NCBI RefSeq assembly: GCF_052857255.1
Contig: NC_135505.1
Location: forward strand, 44,904,520-44,968,519
Direction: 5' to 3'
Source of the DNA: Amblyomma americanum
Lineage: Eukaryota; Arthropoda; Arachnida; Ixodida; Ixodidae
Length of the DNA: 64,000 nucleotides
This document shows positions 33,574 to 46,740 of this stretch, piece after piece; the first letter of the stretch is position 1, and each line of letters starts with the position of its first letter. Under the pieces are notes generated by a model. That model was not told the origin of the DNA. It saw only the letters and a program-made list of their open reading frames with translations, and searched no databases. A program made the translations under genes and the position numbers.

Positions 33574-35269
33574 AATGAACTCAAGAGCGGCAGAATCAAA
33601 TCAGTGCCATGAGTCGCAAACGGCTTTCGCTTTCCCGCAGTTAAGAGATATCTGAGTGCCTACAAGGAATTTTTATTTGATTTGTTCTTATCAATTAACT
33701 TGGCAAAAATCTACAACATAGCAAGGATAATTGGCACAAACTTAAAAAAATCCCTTGATCTTGCCCGATGTTTACTCGTCAAAATTGTACTTCCGCATTC
33801 TATTAAACGAGTTCGAACAACCATTACAAAAAAACAGCGAGGAAAATAAACTAAAACCCTAGAGAAAATGAAGCAGCCGCATCTAGTTACGACTGCTACG
33901 CCGAGACGTGTCCTTTGTCCTGGAAATTTATTTGTTTTTCTCGTTAGGGACAGTGACATCGTTGTGCTGAATTTCTTGCCTGCCGCCATTATTTCTTCGC
34001 TTGTAACTATTTTTCGTGTGGGCTGATCTGAATGCTTGTATATGAAAAGTGGTTGCTCGAATAGCACCTTCCATTTATCAAGGAAGCTTTCAATTCGCCG
34101 GAGCAAATTTTGCGATGTTAACGATTTTAGAAGCGCACTGATGCCCCTAGTGATAGGTCAGATGCCTAAGGCACCACACGTTAGGGGAGCCTTGTAAGCC
34201 GCCCTTTCATAGGAGGCACCGCGGGGCACGGTATTGACTGTTTTGCAAATGTTTCATTTCGGTTGCTTCTTTTCCTCGTTCTGCAGAAAATCTGTTGGTG
34301 GTGTTGAAGTGGTGAACAAAAATTACGGATCCGTCGAAAGCATGGCTGCGTCACTCGTGATGCGCAGATTTTAAAACTGATTTAAACATGCGTACAGTGG
34401 AGAATATGAGGTCTGAACACCATTCAAACGTCATTAGGACATGTAGCCATATAAGGCAAATGAACTGCGCTGGAAAAACGAATTGGGGTAAGTGGTCGAA
34501 AATTGAACCCATGTATCTTTCGGGAGTCACGAATAGGCCACGCAGACGCGTTGACACCTCTTGCGTTAGCCGGCGATTTATATGTGTGTTGTGTTAAATG
34601 TCGTGCTGTCTGTAAGGCAATAATTGTCGTTGTGAAAGACAGAACATTGTCCGCGAATGCATTGGAAAGAGGAATACTTAACAGGACAAATAAAAATGTC
34701 GCGTTATGCCCTTTGAGGCGGAGCTTATGTGCCACCCCCTCCACCCATGTTTTGGCTATTGCTTTTAGGTCAGCCTTGCCTAGGTGTCTTTCACTTGATG
34801 CCCATATCTATGCGTGGGAATTACGTTTCTGTTCAGTTTAGTGTGGTTCGTCCACATATCTGGTTTGTTCTTTGAATATTTGATTGAAGTTTAGGCGTTA
34901 TGCACAGTGTCATGGTTTGTCTATGGCGCGTAGATCCGCCTGTTTTTATTATTTAAATTTTCTTGCTCGAAGGGTGTCGTGGCTGTTATTAGCTCGGCAG
35001 TTTTGTAGCCTTGTACTCACGATGAAAGTTGCCGCTTGAGTGGGAGCCATTCATTCGGCGTATATTCCCGTCGCACCAATCGTCCCGCAGCATGTGTAAC
35101 TTCCCGGAAAGCTTATGTATTTTAATGAGATAGTTTTAGAGGTCCCGTTGGGTGGAAAAAAATGGCACCTCCGTTGCTCTGACAGATTTTAAAGTGAGTT
35201 TCGAGGGAAGATTCTGACGGCAAAATCCTGATTAGTCGAGTTGACAGTGACGTACAAAATAAATATTGC
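33574..35269. other. Unassigned spacer
   Basis: No gene or repeat identified in 1.7 kb. Open frames of 68-131 codons occur on both strands without recognisable domains. Confidence 0.4.
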
Positions 35270-35370
35270 TCAAAAGTGAAAAAGCAGTCGCGTACAATCA
35301 AACCGGAGACTTTTGGTTCTAGAGCCGGCCTCGCTACCCTTACACCACATAGGAGCTTTCGTGTAATGGG
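35270..35370 (-). repeat. tRNA-like relic
   Basis: On the minus strand tatgtggtgtaagggtagcg resembles a box A/D-arm region and ccggtttgattg a weak box B about 30 bases later. Pairing is incomplete. Probably a decayed tRNA-derived SINE head. Confidence 0.35.
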
Positions 35371-35399
35371 ATAAATGGAGGCCTTGTACGAGCACATGA

Positions 35400-38300
35400 C
35401 ACTGGAGAGTACGAGGATTAGATTGATTTGATTTGTCGTTTATATTCTAGATTCGGTATGTATGAAGCATATGAGTTCTTTTTACAGAAGGTCCAAAGTT
35501 ATCAAACATAAGGTGGAGCTCCTGTTTTCAAGTGTGTCAGTAATACACAAATTTGCGCAGCAAAATAAATGAAGTCAGAATGAAGTTAGTAACAGGTAGA
35601 TATTAAACGAGGCAAAATTACAGAGGCAATAGTAAACAAATACGAAGCGAACACACGCTCTGAATAACAAAAATAGAAAGTGCGTCTGCGCTACTCAAGT
35701 GAAGAATACAGTGCAAAGCTGCAGAGAAAAGAAATCATACCCAAAGGCATTAATTTGCAAAAAGTACCAAGCATGAAAAATAATGAGTAAATATTCTAAT
35801 TGCAAATACGTTTACAAAATACCTCTACAATGATTTATAAAATAAGCTTGAAATTACATGGTGATCTGATGTCAGTGGCTAAATAATTTCTAATGGATAT
35901 TGCTGAAAGCAATGCTAACTACTTACCGTAATTAGTATAGCCTTTAGAGAGACCCAGGGTTTAATGTTGAGAAAATGTGATTATATTTGCTTTTAAGAGA
36001 TGTAGGACATCGATGCAAATAATCACGAGTTCACGGACAGTTACTCATCTATAACTACTAATTGGGATCACCGATTGTTATGTTTATGACTTCAAAAAAA
36101 GCAGAACCTAATGCCTAGAGGTGTGTCAGCGTACGGTGTGCTAGAACACCATCAAGCGACCTTAGGGGCCCATTAACTTTATGTCACCGCGCTCGTAAAG
36201 TGAACTCATCTCCATAAAGTTTATTTAGTGTAGCACCTGCGCACTTTTTCTTCATTTTTATGCTGCTAAAATATTAGCCAGCATAGAACAAAGCTTACGG
36301 CGCCTTTCTTCAGAACTTTTCCAGTGTGAGGTCCAAATAAGGAGCCATTTATTTCGACAGGCAACGCACGGGCCGTTCAAAGCTGTTCAAAGCGTGCCAC
36401 TAGCTACGGTGGGATGGTGCTCTTCTACTTACTGCCTTCTCTGTTACTCTTACCTCCGTTCTTAGACATCAATGTTACTGCGCTTAATTGTTTAGTATTC
36501 ATGTTAAAGAATTTTTTCCTGCGTATGGCTTTTGTGAATTGCGATGACTAAATGCGCTTGTAGCACTGAATGCCTTCCATAAGAGGCCAGGCCTCGTCAA
36601 GTCTAGCATGGTTTTGTATGCGTTACATCTGCTAATTTGCAATTCTGAGAAATATCACAGTTATCCTTGAATTTCAATTCCTTATTTCGTGAGATACGCT
36701 CCGAATCTTGTGCTCTAAAAAAGTCGCTGCCAGTGCTTCAGGGGCTCCGCCATGTCTCTTCAGACAATCACCAGAAAACCATGTTCTCTGAGGCGATTTT
36801 TCTGGTAAAAGTTTCAGGTTGGGCTAGTTAGTAAATTATAAACCTGACGGAAAACAAGGCTTAAGAACAGGACAAGAAAGAAACAACACATACGCATTAT
36901 TTGTAGCGCAATTTCAAGTGGCCGCATAGTCCCCTTCAATTACAGTTCCTGCGTGCAAATATCTGTTACAAATTACTGTGAGCATTGAGGTCATGATCAA
37001 TGTTTATCGAGGGCCATTCTAGCAAGTAAATTATTCGTGCGTTTATTGTAAATTGCGAACAGGGCCAGTAAGTATGTTTTCTTTATCTTGTATATCTCTA
37101 CTTTTCTGACAACAATTCGTTTTACTTTCGGCATGAACTTCAGCACGAATTTGCGAATATCCTTGGTTGAGAATGCTGACCATAGAGGCTTAGCTTGTCG
37201 TGCCGAAAGTTCCGTCACGGGCAGTTAACAGCACAGCGTAACGTATTCATTGAATACACGCAAAAAGAACAGCAACAGTACTGGCTGGATTTAAAAGAGG
37301 CCGCGCAACCCACTCACAAAAAATGAGCAGCTGTAATGATCACCCGGGTGGTGATAATGCTTCCGCTGCAAGTAAAAAGAGTTCCACTTTTGTCTTTGAT
37401 AGAGAGCTATACCTGGATGAAAGAAAAAAACAGGGATTATTATTGATGCCCTTATGCATAATTTCACGCACGCCAAGTAAAATTCCACGAATATACAGCG
37501 GCTATACAATTCATCGCAATTTTCGCGCATGCATGGGTGTGGTTTAGCGGCAGCAGTGGTCAAGAAACTGAAAGTGTTGGTAGCTGTGGCCAACATTGTG
37601 GTATTTTTTACACATAAGTACAGTCGATATTATCTGCCAGAGTTTGCTTGTAGGGGTCGACGTAAACGTTGGTGATGAGAAGGCGTTGAACAAATTCCGT
37701 ATAGGAGGCTATTAAGAATTGACAGTTACGGTACAGTCTCGAGTGGTTTGGATTGAATTACCGAAGTGCATTATTTCAAGGCCTATGCTTAAAGCACCGA
37801 GTTCAGATGAAGTAGCTAAAAGAGGTAATAAAATAACCTATCATAACGTGTAAGTGTTGTGAAGAATAGGGTTCGATACAGTTTTGTGCAATAAAGGGCA
37901 AAACATTAATTCATATCATTTGCAAGTTTTCTTATCCAAGTGTTCGTTTCGGCTTGGATTCACGATGGTATGGGCAAACGAAAAATTATTGAAAAGCTCA
38001 GTTGGGATTCAGAAGGCATCATACAAGCAGTTACTTCATACTCAGATTACGTCATCACACTGTGTATAACATATGCGCTGTTTATCCAGACAGTTCATCG
38101 CCTAACGTTTCAAAGTGGGCAGCGGGCTTCGACAGGTGTGTTCTGGAAAGTACTTTACGCCACCAAGTGTAGCTTAGTAGAGGCGCTTTCTAGGCAGAGA
38201 TGATTGGCATCAGCAATAAGAAACGTGCAAAAATATTCAAATCTTAAGACCACCAAAACGAAGGCTTACAATCCATGGAATCGACTCCTGTTTATTTCTA

Positions 38301-39242
38301 TTCCGCCTAAAATGCCGGTTGAGGGATCGGGACTCCTGTACCCGCACACTGCGATCGCGATTAATAAAAAGGCATTACCTTACTCGCACCAAGTGGAAAT
38401 ATGTCGAGCCTAATGCTAGTCCGGAGCATGCACCGGAAGAGGTTCGCATGCGTTTAAGCGAGCTGAGATTCCTTTCGAAGATGCACACAATATTGAAGTC
38501 ATGGGCTCTTAATAATATAGGCTGTTTACAAATAATTTCATTCTTGGCTACAGACGTACTTCATAAGTATGCAATAGGGCGAGGGAGACGAAGCGTTACT
38601 GATGGGGGAAAACAGGCGCCAAGGACATACGTCTTCTGTGCTCTCTGCGAGATCTTGGTGACTCGCAAACTGTTGGTAGAACTAACCAAGGGCCGTTGTG
38701 GCGCTCGAGCTTTTATTTAGCAGGCGTTGAAGTTTCTGGTAATTAATGTTACAGGAACAGTTCGCGGTATTATGTTAGAACACTAATGACGGTATTCAAG
38801 ATGTCTGAAGAAAAAGCAATACGCCTTTTTTAACCTCCTTTTGCGCTGCAGAACGAACCTGCGTGGTCTCAGGGGTGGGTGCGGGAGGGATTTACATTTG
38901 TGCTTGAACTTCCACTCCTTGTATGCGTCCGCCTGATGGAGAGGAATTTTTTCTAACATTAGAACTCAATAATGGCTTCAAGCACAATGCATGAGAACTA
39001 AAATTTCTGACACACTGGTAATAAAAAACGCCGTGACAAATTACTGCACACCAATGCAACCTGCTTCCGGTATAGCTGTAAACACTAGTACTGTAAAGCT
39101 GAGCGGCGAAGACTTCGGTCACGGTAGAATTAGCACTGCAGGAATTCAGGCCGCACGCAGGCTTGGATTCTGAGTACAGCGCTCGGGATCTCTGCTCTGT
39201 ATTGAGTAGTCTGATTTTCGTGTTCGCTGTTGCGTAATTTAC
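35400..39242. other. Unassigned 3.8 kb, AT-rich
   Basis: No coding region, RNA or transposon end was recognised on either strand; only short open frames. This could be intergenic or intronic sequence of a gene outside the window. Confidence 0.45.
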
Positions 39243-39371
39243 CGCACCAATTCGGTGCTCTTCACATCGACAGCAATAAGGTACGTGATATCCGTTGTTT
39301 TGCGCGAAGTCGGCAACGGGGGCTGGACTTCTGTTCGCCGTTGCCAGTACGAAAACCACAGCTAGCCACAT
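39243..39371 (-). CDS. Candidate first exon of a small secreted protein
   Basis: The minus-strand ATG at 39,371 begins MWLAVVFVLATANRSPAPVA, a short charged-free hydrophobic start with Ala-rich candidate cleavage sites, as in a signal peptide. The sequence continues to a Cys-rich YCCRCEEH. After 43 codons the DNA reads GCG|GTAAAT, an acceptable donor site, and an in-frame TAG upstream of the ATG supports the start. Without a splice the frame stays open to 38,892, but that extension looks like random coding. Ticks secrete many small Cys-rich salivary proteins encoded this way. I did not find a second exon, so the call is tentative. Confidence 0.3.
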
Positions 39372-40267
39372 GAGTCCAAGCTTAAACCCTGCTAAGAATA
39401 TTTGCAGCGGAATTTAATTTTGTAAGCAAAGACAGCTGATGCAAGTTATTTGAAATGGAGAGATAGTGCGTTCGTTAGCTGACATTGAATGAGACTGCTT
39501 ATAGCGGACATGTCTTTAAACACAACAAAAAATGTGAACAAAATGGCATGGCCTTCCGAGACAATAAAAATTGTTACTTACATTTGTTGAAGTACAGAAG
39601 AGTAAGCTGAAGCAAAACAAGATGTGTCTCATGTTTCCTAAGAAGCTGCTGAGGAAAGCGTATTGAATTTCTGCTTGACAGAACAGAAGTATGAAGATTT
39701 GTAATGAAGAGGTGCATCTAGTTAAGCACTCCGCATCAGCGGCTTAACCTCTCGAAAAGTAGTCAGATGCGAAAACATTCAAGAGATTTAAGTTTCGCTC
39801 CTTACGCACCTCTAATAACCTTTCAAAGACGGAATGTGTCATCAAACTGACGCTTTTTTTGCCTAGGTTGAGATGTTGGGACCTTAGAGACGGTGAGTCT
39901 AAATTATGATCTTTTGGGTTTTGTTTATAACCGCTTTTATTTGCAGTCATGTTTTTCCGAACATTAATATCTGCCCAAGGAGCGTACTTGGTCTTCGGGT
40001 TAGCTTTTAAGAGAAATTAGTCAAGACATATTTAGCGCTTGCTTTTTTAATTTTTAGAGGGAGAATGAAATTAATTTTCACCTATTGTTCTTCGTATTGC
40101 TCTAAAGAGTGAATACTGCAATGCATTCGAGGTTCTTGAGTTTTAATGCATGGTTTATCACCAGTTATCGCATTCGAGGCACTAAAAACGTTGCAAGCTG
40201 CCACGCCGCTGCTGCCATTTGTAAATTGCTGCTCTTGCGATTTCTTCACAGCTTGCCTCAGACTATC
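39372..40267. other. Unassigned; probable LINE 5' flank
   Basis: No feature recognised up to the start of the CR1/L2-like ORF1. The last 150 bp (from about 40,109) may be its 5' UTR. Confidence 0.4.
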
Positions 40268-41106
40268 ATGTCCAAAATCAGCAAGGAACTAGCGCCAGCG
40301 CTGGAAGAAATGAAGAAAGAAATCAGGGCTGAATTTAAAGCTTTCAGGGGAATCACTTGAACGCGACGTCCGTAACGAGCTCAGAGAAATAAAATCTAGT
40401 ATGTCATTCATCAGTGAGAAATATGATGAGATGAAGGATGACCTCAAGAGCACACTCGAGGAAATTAAGGAATTGCGTGAAGAAAATGCAAGTTTAAGAA
40501 ATAACTGTGATTCTCTTGCTGCCCAGGTCAAATTGTGTGAGGCACGGCTGATAAATTGTGAACACTATTCCCGGAATGCAAATGTAGAACTAAAAGGAAT
40601 ACTAGTAAGCCCAGATGAAAACTTGCTTGATATCCTGAATAGACTAGGTGAAAAAGTGGGCGAAAGTGTTGCGCCTTCCGACATAGACGTATGTCATAGG
40701 GTGGCCGTTCATGGAAGCAAAACAGAGAAGTACATAGTCGCACAATTTTTGCATCGAAAGAAGCGAGACGCTTTTCTTGAAAAGGCGCGAAAAACGAGGC
40801 TGTCATGTACAGACCTTCGGTTCAAGGAAACGAGTCCAGTGTATGTGAACGAGCACCTGCGCCCAGATTTTTTTTTTTTATTCGAGAAGTGTGCCATGAG
40901 GCATAAGTTGAAAAAGGAAAGGGGGGAAGGAATGCACGGGATTGAAAGTTAAAACGCAAGCGCTTGCTGGGGCTGGCGGTCAATAAGAAGCGCGAATCAA
41001 AGTGGAAGTTTGTCTGGGTGCGTGGAGGCCAGATCTGTGCCCGGAAATCTGAAAACAGCATGCTGCTAAAGATAATGAATAGCAGTGATGTGGAAAAGAT
41101 GACCTA
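40268..41106 (+). pseudogene. LINE ORF1: coiled coil plus FP-like RNA-binding domain
   Basis: The ATG at 40,268 (MSKISKELAPALEEMKKEI) is followed by a one-base shift near 40,350 into SLERDVRNELREIKSSM. A long Glu/Lys heptad coiled coil follows (40,401-40,520), then NCEHYSRNANVELKG, IDVCHRVAVHG and RHKLKKE. After a second frame change near 40,900 the end is KWKFVWVRGGQICARK, with a stop at 41,106. That order matches ORF1 proteins of CR1/L2 elements, whose C-terminal half resembles the baculovirus FP25K domain and binds element RNA as trimers. The T10 run at 40,867-40,876 lies close to the second shift. Confidence 0.75.
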
Positions 41107-41123
41107 AGGAGTTACCCCTCATC

Positions 41124-43320
41124 ATGGACTGCTATCACCTGATTGATTCTGCACAGTTAAATAAGCTAGTTAGCACAAATGCAGTAAAACTTTTTCACTT
41201 GAACTGCCGTTCAATTAACAACAAAGTTGTTGAAATAGAAGCCCTTTTTTCTGCTTTCGAATTTTCTTTTGATGTAATTATGTTTACCGAGACCCGGTAC
41301 CAAGAGGATGCAAACTATTTAGTTCTAAGTAACTATGCACATCTTGTTCTCAATAGACCTGGGCGCCGAGGTGGTGGAGTGTCGTTACAGATATTGAACA
41401 CATTAACTGCAGTAGAAAACATATCATTCACAGTTTCTACCCCAGATATTGAATTGCTGACAGTAGAAGGTGGAAATAACCTTTTCACCGTTCTATACCG
41501 TCCTCCTGATGGAAATTTGAGAAGCTGCCTAGACGTTCTCGAAAGCCTGCTTGATTATGCAACAGCAAACCAGCAAGTATTGTATTTATCGGGTGATTTG
41601 AACATTGATAAACGATGTGATTCAGCACCATAACGAGAATTCAAAAGCTTAATAGATGCCTATGGCTTTCTCAATCTTATCGAAGTACCTACACGCATCA
41701 CGTGTTCTACATCTTCCTCCATTGATATTGTAATCACAAATGCAAAAAAATGCGAAAAAAAAAGCTGGCACTATACTGTCCGACATAAGTGACCATCTTC
41801 CTGTTTTTGCTTTCGTCCCATCTGAGCGCCCTTATTGAGTCCCCGCACCGCCCTCTCCACTTTTTCGATGCATTGATATCACCACACTTGACCGTTTTCG
41901 TTCGATGCTATATGAAACAAGTTGGGCTGATGTGCTATCTTTAAAAGACGTGAATGAGGCGTATAATGTATTTTTGTTCAAAATAAAAACAGTCTATGAT
42001 AAATGTTTCCCGCAAGTCCGTCCGCGCAAACGCAATCCTAAGAAGCCATGGGTTACGCAAGAACTGCAGCGCAAAATCAAGACCAAAGAGAAAATGTTTG
42101 CGCAATTCATGAAACCGCGGCAGCCTTCCAAGCTTGAGAAATATAAAAAATACCGAAACCAGCTAAATCGAGAGCTAAGAACTGCCAAATTAAGGTATTT
42201 TAGTAATGCATTTTCCGAGAGATCCATAAGAAATGTTCACAACCAGTGGGACAAATTGAACAAATTACTAAATCGCACCTCAAAAACAACTATAACGACA
42301 ATAATGAAAGATGGTATACAAACTAGTGGGGAGGAACTGTGTAATGAATTTAACAATTTCTTCGTTAACGTAACCAAAACATTATGCTGTCCCTCTGACA
42401 CAACTGTGGGTTACGCGTATAACACGCCATGTATTCCGGAATCCCTCTTATGTATCCTACACATGAAGATGAAATCATGACAGTTTTTAGAATTCTAAGA
42501 AATAGCAGAGCTGAAGATAAAGATGGCTTTCAGGTCAAACGCCTCAAACTTGTAGTTGACATACTAGCCCCAATGCCGATGTATATCTACAACCTAGCAA
42601 TAGCATCCGGTGTCTTTCCAAACGAAATGCAGGTAGCAAAAGTGACTGTCATTCACAAAGGTGGTGCTACGTTGAATATGGCTAATTACAGGCCTATTTC
42701 AATTCTTCTGATATTATCCAAAAGCCTAGCAAAGATTATTTACGTGAGAATTCATAATTTTCTAGTTAAACATTCAGTCTTATCAGACAGTCAATTCGGT
42801 TTCAGAAAACAAAGGTCCACTGAAATGGCAATAATTAATCAAAAATAGATTATAATAAACGCATTTGAGGAAAAGCTCCTTGTGCTCGGAATATTTGTGG
42901 ATTTTTCAAAAGCATTTGACCTGCTTAATCCTAATTTACTGGTGCGTAAACTCAATCACTATGGCATTAGAGGAACGAGCTTATATTTAATTCAATCATA
43001 TTTGAAATATCGTAAACAAATGGTCTCCCTTAATCACGCTATATCAAAATTACAACCTATCCTCTCTGGTGTACCCCAGGGCAGCATCCTGGGGCTGCTA
43101 TTATTTAATATCTACGTTAATGATATATTTTCTGCTCCTCTTCCTGTACACATATTAGCGTATGCAGACGACCTCACAATGCTTGCCTTGGGTAATACAG
43201 AAACTGACCTACTAGCACTCGGCAAACAGTTCTTAGAATTCCTGCGTCAATGGTCCTCTAAGAATTTCCTAAAAGTAAACATTACCAAGACGAAAGCAAT
43301 ATTGTTTCGCGCTAAAAACA

Positions 43321-43414
<94 letters not shown>

Positions 43415-44277
43415 TGGTTTTGGGGGAAAGGAAATGGCGCAGTATCTGTCTCATATATCGTTGGACACCTGAACCGCGCCGTAAGGGAAGGGATAAAGGA
43501 GGGAGTGAAAGAAGAAAGAAAGAATTGGAGGTGCCATAGTGGAGGGCTCCGGAATAATTTCGACTACCTGGGGATCTTTAACGTACACTGACATCGCAGA
43601 GCACACGGGCGCCTTAGCGTTTTTCCTCTGCGTGCAAATCTCGACCTTTGGTTAGGAAACAAAAAAATTGAGGTCGTGCGAGCTGTGAAATGTCTTGGTG
43701 TTGTTTTCACCAAATCTCTTAATTGGGAAAAACATATTGAGAATATGTGCGCTAAGATAAACAAAATTAATGGCATCATATGCCGCCGAAGACACACACT
43801 TCCCCTTAAATAAAAATATTAATTTACAATGCATTTATATTGCCATATATAACCTATAGTCTCATCGTATGGGGGAAAACAACCAAGCAAAACCAAATGA
43901 AAATTCTAATTGTTCAAAAACAAGCAATTAGAATAATAGCTAATGTACCGTGGTGTACTCGTAGGGGTCCCTACTTTGCAAAGTTTAATATCATGACAAT
44001 CTCAGAGTTATTCCCATTCAAGCTAATCTCCATGTATAAAAATGCTGCTTCCACTAATAATGATTTCCTTTTATCAAGTCTCAACCTAACTCGTTCGATC
44101 CCATCCTGCAATACACGGAACAAAATGTCATGGTGTGTACCTTTCTGCCGCACCACATACGGTAAGCAGTCATTGACATATAGTTTATCACATTACCTAA
44201 ATATTCTGCAAAATAACAACATTATACTTGAAGAGACTTCGCAGCGTAAATTAGTCACACTTATTGCCACATTTTAA
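41124..44277 (+). pseudogene. LINE ORF2: APE endonuclease and reverse transcriptase
   Basis: The ATG at 41,124 follows ORF1 by 17 bp. The endonuclease includes FHLNCRSINNK, MFTETRYQED, LYRPPDGN and LSGDLNIDK (the D-x-N active-site segment), broken by a TAA at 41,631, then RITCSTSSSIDIVITN. The linker frame is 41,905-42,480. RT motifs: NYRPISILLILSKSLAK, FGFRKQRSTEMA, FVDFSKAFDLLN (motif A Asp), GVPQGSILGLLLF (motif B) and ILAYADDLTML (motif C, YADD intact, near 43,160). The frame resumes at 43,627 with GNKKIEVVRAVKCLGVVF after the SINE and ends at 44,277. Stops near 42,846 and 43,811 and several frame changes abolish function. Confidence 0.85.
43322..43626 (-). mobile_element. SINE with (AAT)31 tail inserted in LINE ORF2
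   Basis: The (AAT)n run at 43,322-43,414 is the SINE tail seen from the opposite strand (ATT)n. The body follows, nearly identical to 31,549-31,757, and stops at tttttcctc, where the tRNA head should begin, so the copy is 5'-truncated. LINE coding resumes at once (tgcgtgcaaatctcgacc), which shows the SINE arrived later. No target duplication was obvious. Confidence 0.88.
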
Positions 44278-44298
44278 TGTACATAGTTCATGATTAGA

Positions 44299-44300
<2 letters not shown>

Positions 44301-44331
<31 letters not shown>
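44301..44331. repeat. (AT)n in LINE 3' UTR
   Basis: Alternating A/T run of about 31 bp between the ORF2 stop and the polyadenylation signal. Confidence 0.95.
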
Positions 44332-44332
<1 letters not shown>

Positions 44333-44690
44333 CTTCGTGTACTTTCTTTTACTTACATTGTATCTCGGGTGATTGTTAATGAGTTTCCTGTACATAAAAA
44401 TATAAAAATGTGGAATGTGGAGTAGTTTTCGTCAAATATCGTCCAGTGATATTACAAGTGTAACATTATGCCAATGTCAGATGTAGATACTTTGTGACTG
44501 TATTTTTTGTGTGTGCGTTTGTGAGTGTGCCCTTCCACTGTTGTCATGTGATCAGCTGATCAACTGCTGGGCTATACACCCCGGCAGAGGGCGCAGAGTG
44601 TCTCTCAAGCTGCAACAACGCAGCTTTTTGCCTTGCGTCCTCTCTCCTTGTTGCTGATGTAACCTTGTGAGAGTTAATAAAATATATCGT

Positions 44691-46592
44691 ATCGCATCGT
44701 ATACCCGCAAAGCAGAATACATGAAAAAATTTACAAAATTCCGCATTAAAATCATAGCCATGTAGTATCTAGCGTAACACGACGCATACAAATAACAACA
44801 TGAAAGCGCAATGCCACAAATAGTCAGTGAAAATGATGACTATTGATAACTCCCGAAATGAACGTCCTATACTGAAATTAAGCTTTGTTATGATTGCCTC
44901 TGATTTCAAAATTGTTGGTCGAACACTATACTTTTGCGAGTGCAATACAATCAAGGTTCCAACCGACAAACTTATGATCACGACAAATACGCATTGATAT
45001 ACCCTGCCATAAAAATACGCATTGATATACCCTGCCAAAAAGTATGGTACGCAACGTTTAAAACGTAAAAAAGGTGCGAAATATTCTGTATTTCATCTAA
45101 TTTTCTGCTACAGTTAAGACCCTTTCTAAGGAAATATTTTTCAAATAATTGATATTTTTGTCTACTCTATACTTTTGCAAACAGTGTGCTTTTCTGCCGC
45201 CAACAGCTATTGTTTTCTTTTTGGTGCTCCTTCACAGCCACACAGGCGAAGTGAGAACAACTTGTATTGGCTTAAGGGCGTACGTTCCCGGGCCCATTCT
45301 TTGACACTCTATCGTCGTTCCGGGTAATTTCCACTATGGCCGAGTGGAGGGAAGTCGATTCGGTGCTATCCTAAATGGATCTATAATATGACACGCAAGG
45401 GCGACTGGCGGTGTTGGTGGTGCGTCATGTTTCTACTATAACAGAACAATATAACATTGTTATGGTTAATGATATTATTCATCTAGAAAAGAAATTATAA
45501 CACACAGGACTAAAAAAAGTAATAACTGACTTCAATCTAAGGACTATGCACAAAGCGGTTCTTCAAGAAACTAAAACATAGTCGTCATGCTGCCGCATGA
45601 TCAGTTTGAACGGAACACAGCGCGCGCTATAAAATGATACAAATATGAATGCTTCTGTTTATTCACTATTTGTGATGGGGCGCTGCATTATTATACAGCC
45701 CATTGGGTAACCGTAGCGCGATCAAGCCGTAATGATGCGAACGCTTTTATGTAAATCGCCACCTGGTGATGAAAAAGGGGAGGAAATTGAGTGCCCATAT
45801 GTCATGGATTCTAAATAAAAGGTGTCACTTCCCTCATTCAGGGTTTCGCCACCAACCAATCCGTGACAGAACCAATGCGTCACAATGTCGTTAATGCGCG
45901 CTCAGCCGGCCTCCATGTATGCCTAAAATACGTAGATATGTAGAGTATTTGTCTGTACACTGCTGCACCTTTTGAAAACCTCCGCTGCAATGAAATGGTT
46001 CGTTTTGGTAGACTATGCTCACGACGGACCCAGCCTTATTTGGTTTTGAAGCCCAAAGCGTCAAACTTATTTTAGAATGCCATGTCTACACATGAAGCGA
46101 TTTAATCAATAGTACAAAGAGGAAACTGCTTGTAAGCAGGCGTCCAAATTCGAATGCGTTCAGCCTAATCCAATCGATTTCTGGGTGAAAGCGTGAAAGC
46201 GTGTATTTCACGTTAAATCTTTCTCATCGTCTCAACTGCCAAGCTACCGAACAAGGAGACCGCAGGGAGTGTGCACCGTGGGACGCGCATTCTGACGTCC
46301 CGGACTTCATCTTGGGTTGGGTTGCACGCACTAAACCCCCTTTATAGCTACCGTCCAGAATTCGACCCTTTTAGTGCCTACTTGTGGCCCACCGTAAACA
46401 CTAGTTTCAGGTCTACGCCAATGGTACTGGTTATCAGGTCAGTACATGATCTATGAAGGAGTGACTGCGGCGCTAACGAGGGCACCCCTCCCGGCGGAAT
46501 GCAGTGAGCTGGCGGGAGAAACGCGCGCGAAGCTCTCCGAGCGTGTATGTCTGAGCGATCTGAGTGCATCGGTCGTGGATTGCGTCAGCAAC
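44691..46592. other. Unassigned 1.9 kb; small tandem duplication
   Basis: No gene before the THAP-like start at 46,593. A block aaatacgcattgatatac with following bases occurs twice in tandem at about 44,985-45,037 (period near 28 bp). Confidence 0.4.
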
Positions 46593-46740
46593 ATGCCGTG
46601 TTCAAACGTGAACTGCTGCATAGTGAATTGCCACAGCACCTACGCGAACTCGCTGGGAACAAGCTTTTTAGGTTCCCAAGCAAGCCGTACGAAGAGAAGC
46701 GACGGGAACACTGGATTGCTCTTTTCCGGCGACAAAAGGG
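46593..46740 (+). pseudogene. THAP exon 1 (N-terminal half of zinc finger)
   Basis: C-x3-C and the following aromatic-basic segment (RFPSKPYEEKRREHWIALFRR) are typical of the THAP fold, a sequence-specific DNA-binding C2CH module. The frame must change by one base near 46,650 between SLGxx and NKLFRF, so one base appears to have been lost. The downstream frame meets a stop at 46,757-46,759 and no strong donor is visible. Confidence 0.65.

Larger units (their letters stand above)
40268..44690 (+). mobile_element. CR1/L2-like non-LTR retrotransposon, nearly full length
   Basis: Two ORFs (40,268-41,106 and 41,124-44,277) are followed by a 3' UTR with an (AT)n run (44,301-44,331) and a polyadenylation signal AATAAA at 44,676-44,681. 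The layout is ORF1 with coiled coil and an FP-like domain, then ORF2 with APE endonuclease and RT but no RNase H. That is the CR1/L2 pattern and unlike the RNase H-bearing LINEs at 3.6-8.5 and 54-60 kb. ORF2 is split by a SINE at 43,322-43,626 and has about half a dozen stops or frameshifts. Decay is moderate, so this copy is younger than the 3.6-8.5 kb LINE. Confidence 0.85.

Noticed and set aside
44549..44562. 14-bp palindrome tgatcagctgatca
   Set aside because: Perfect, but short and located in the LINE 3' UTR; expected by chance in a window of this size.
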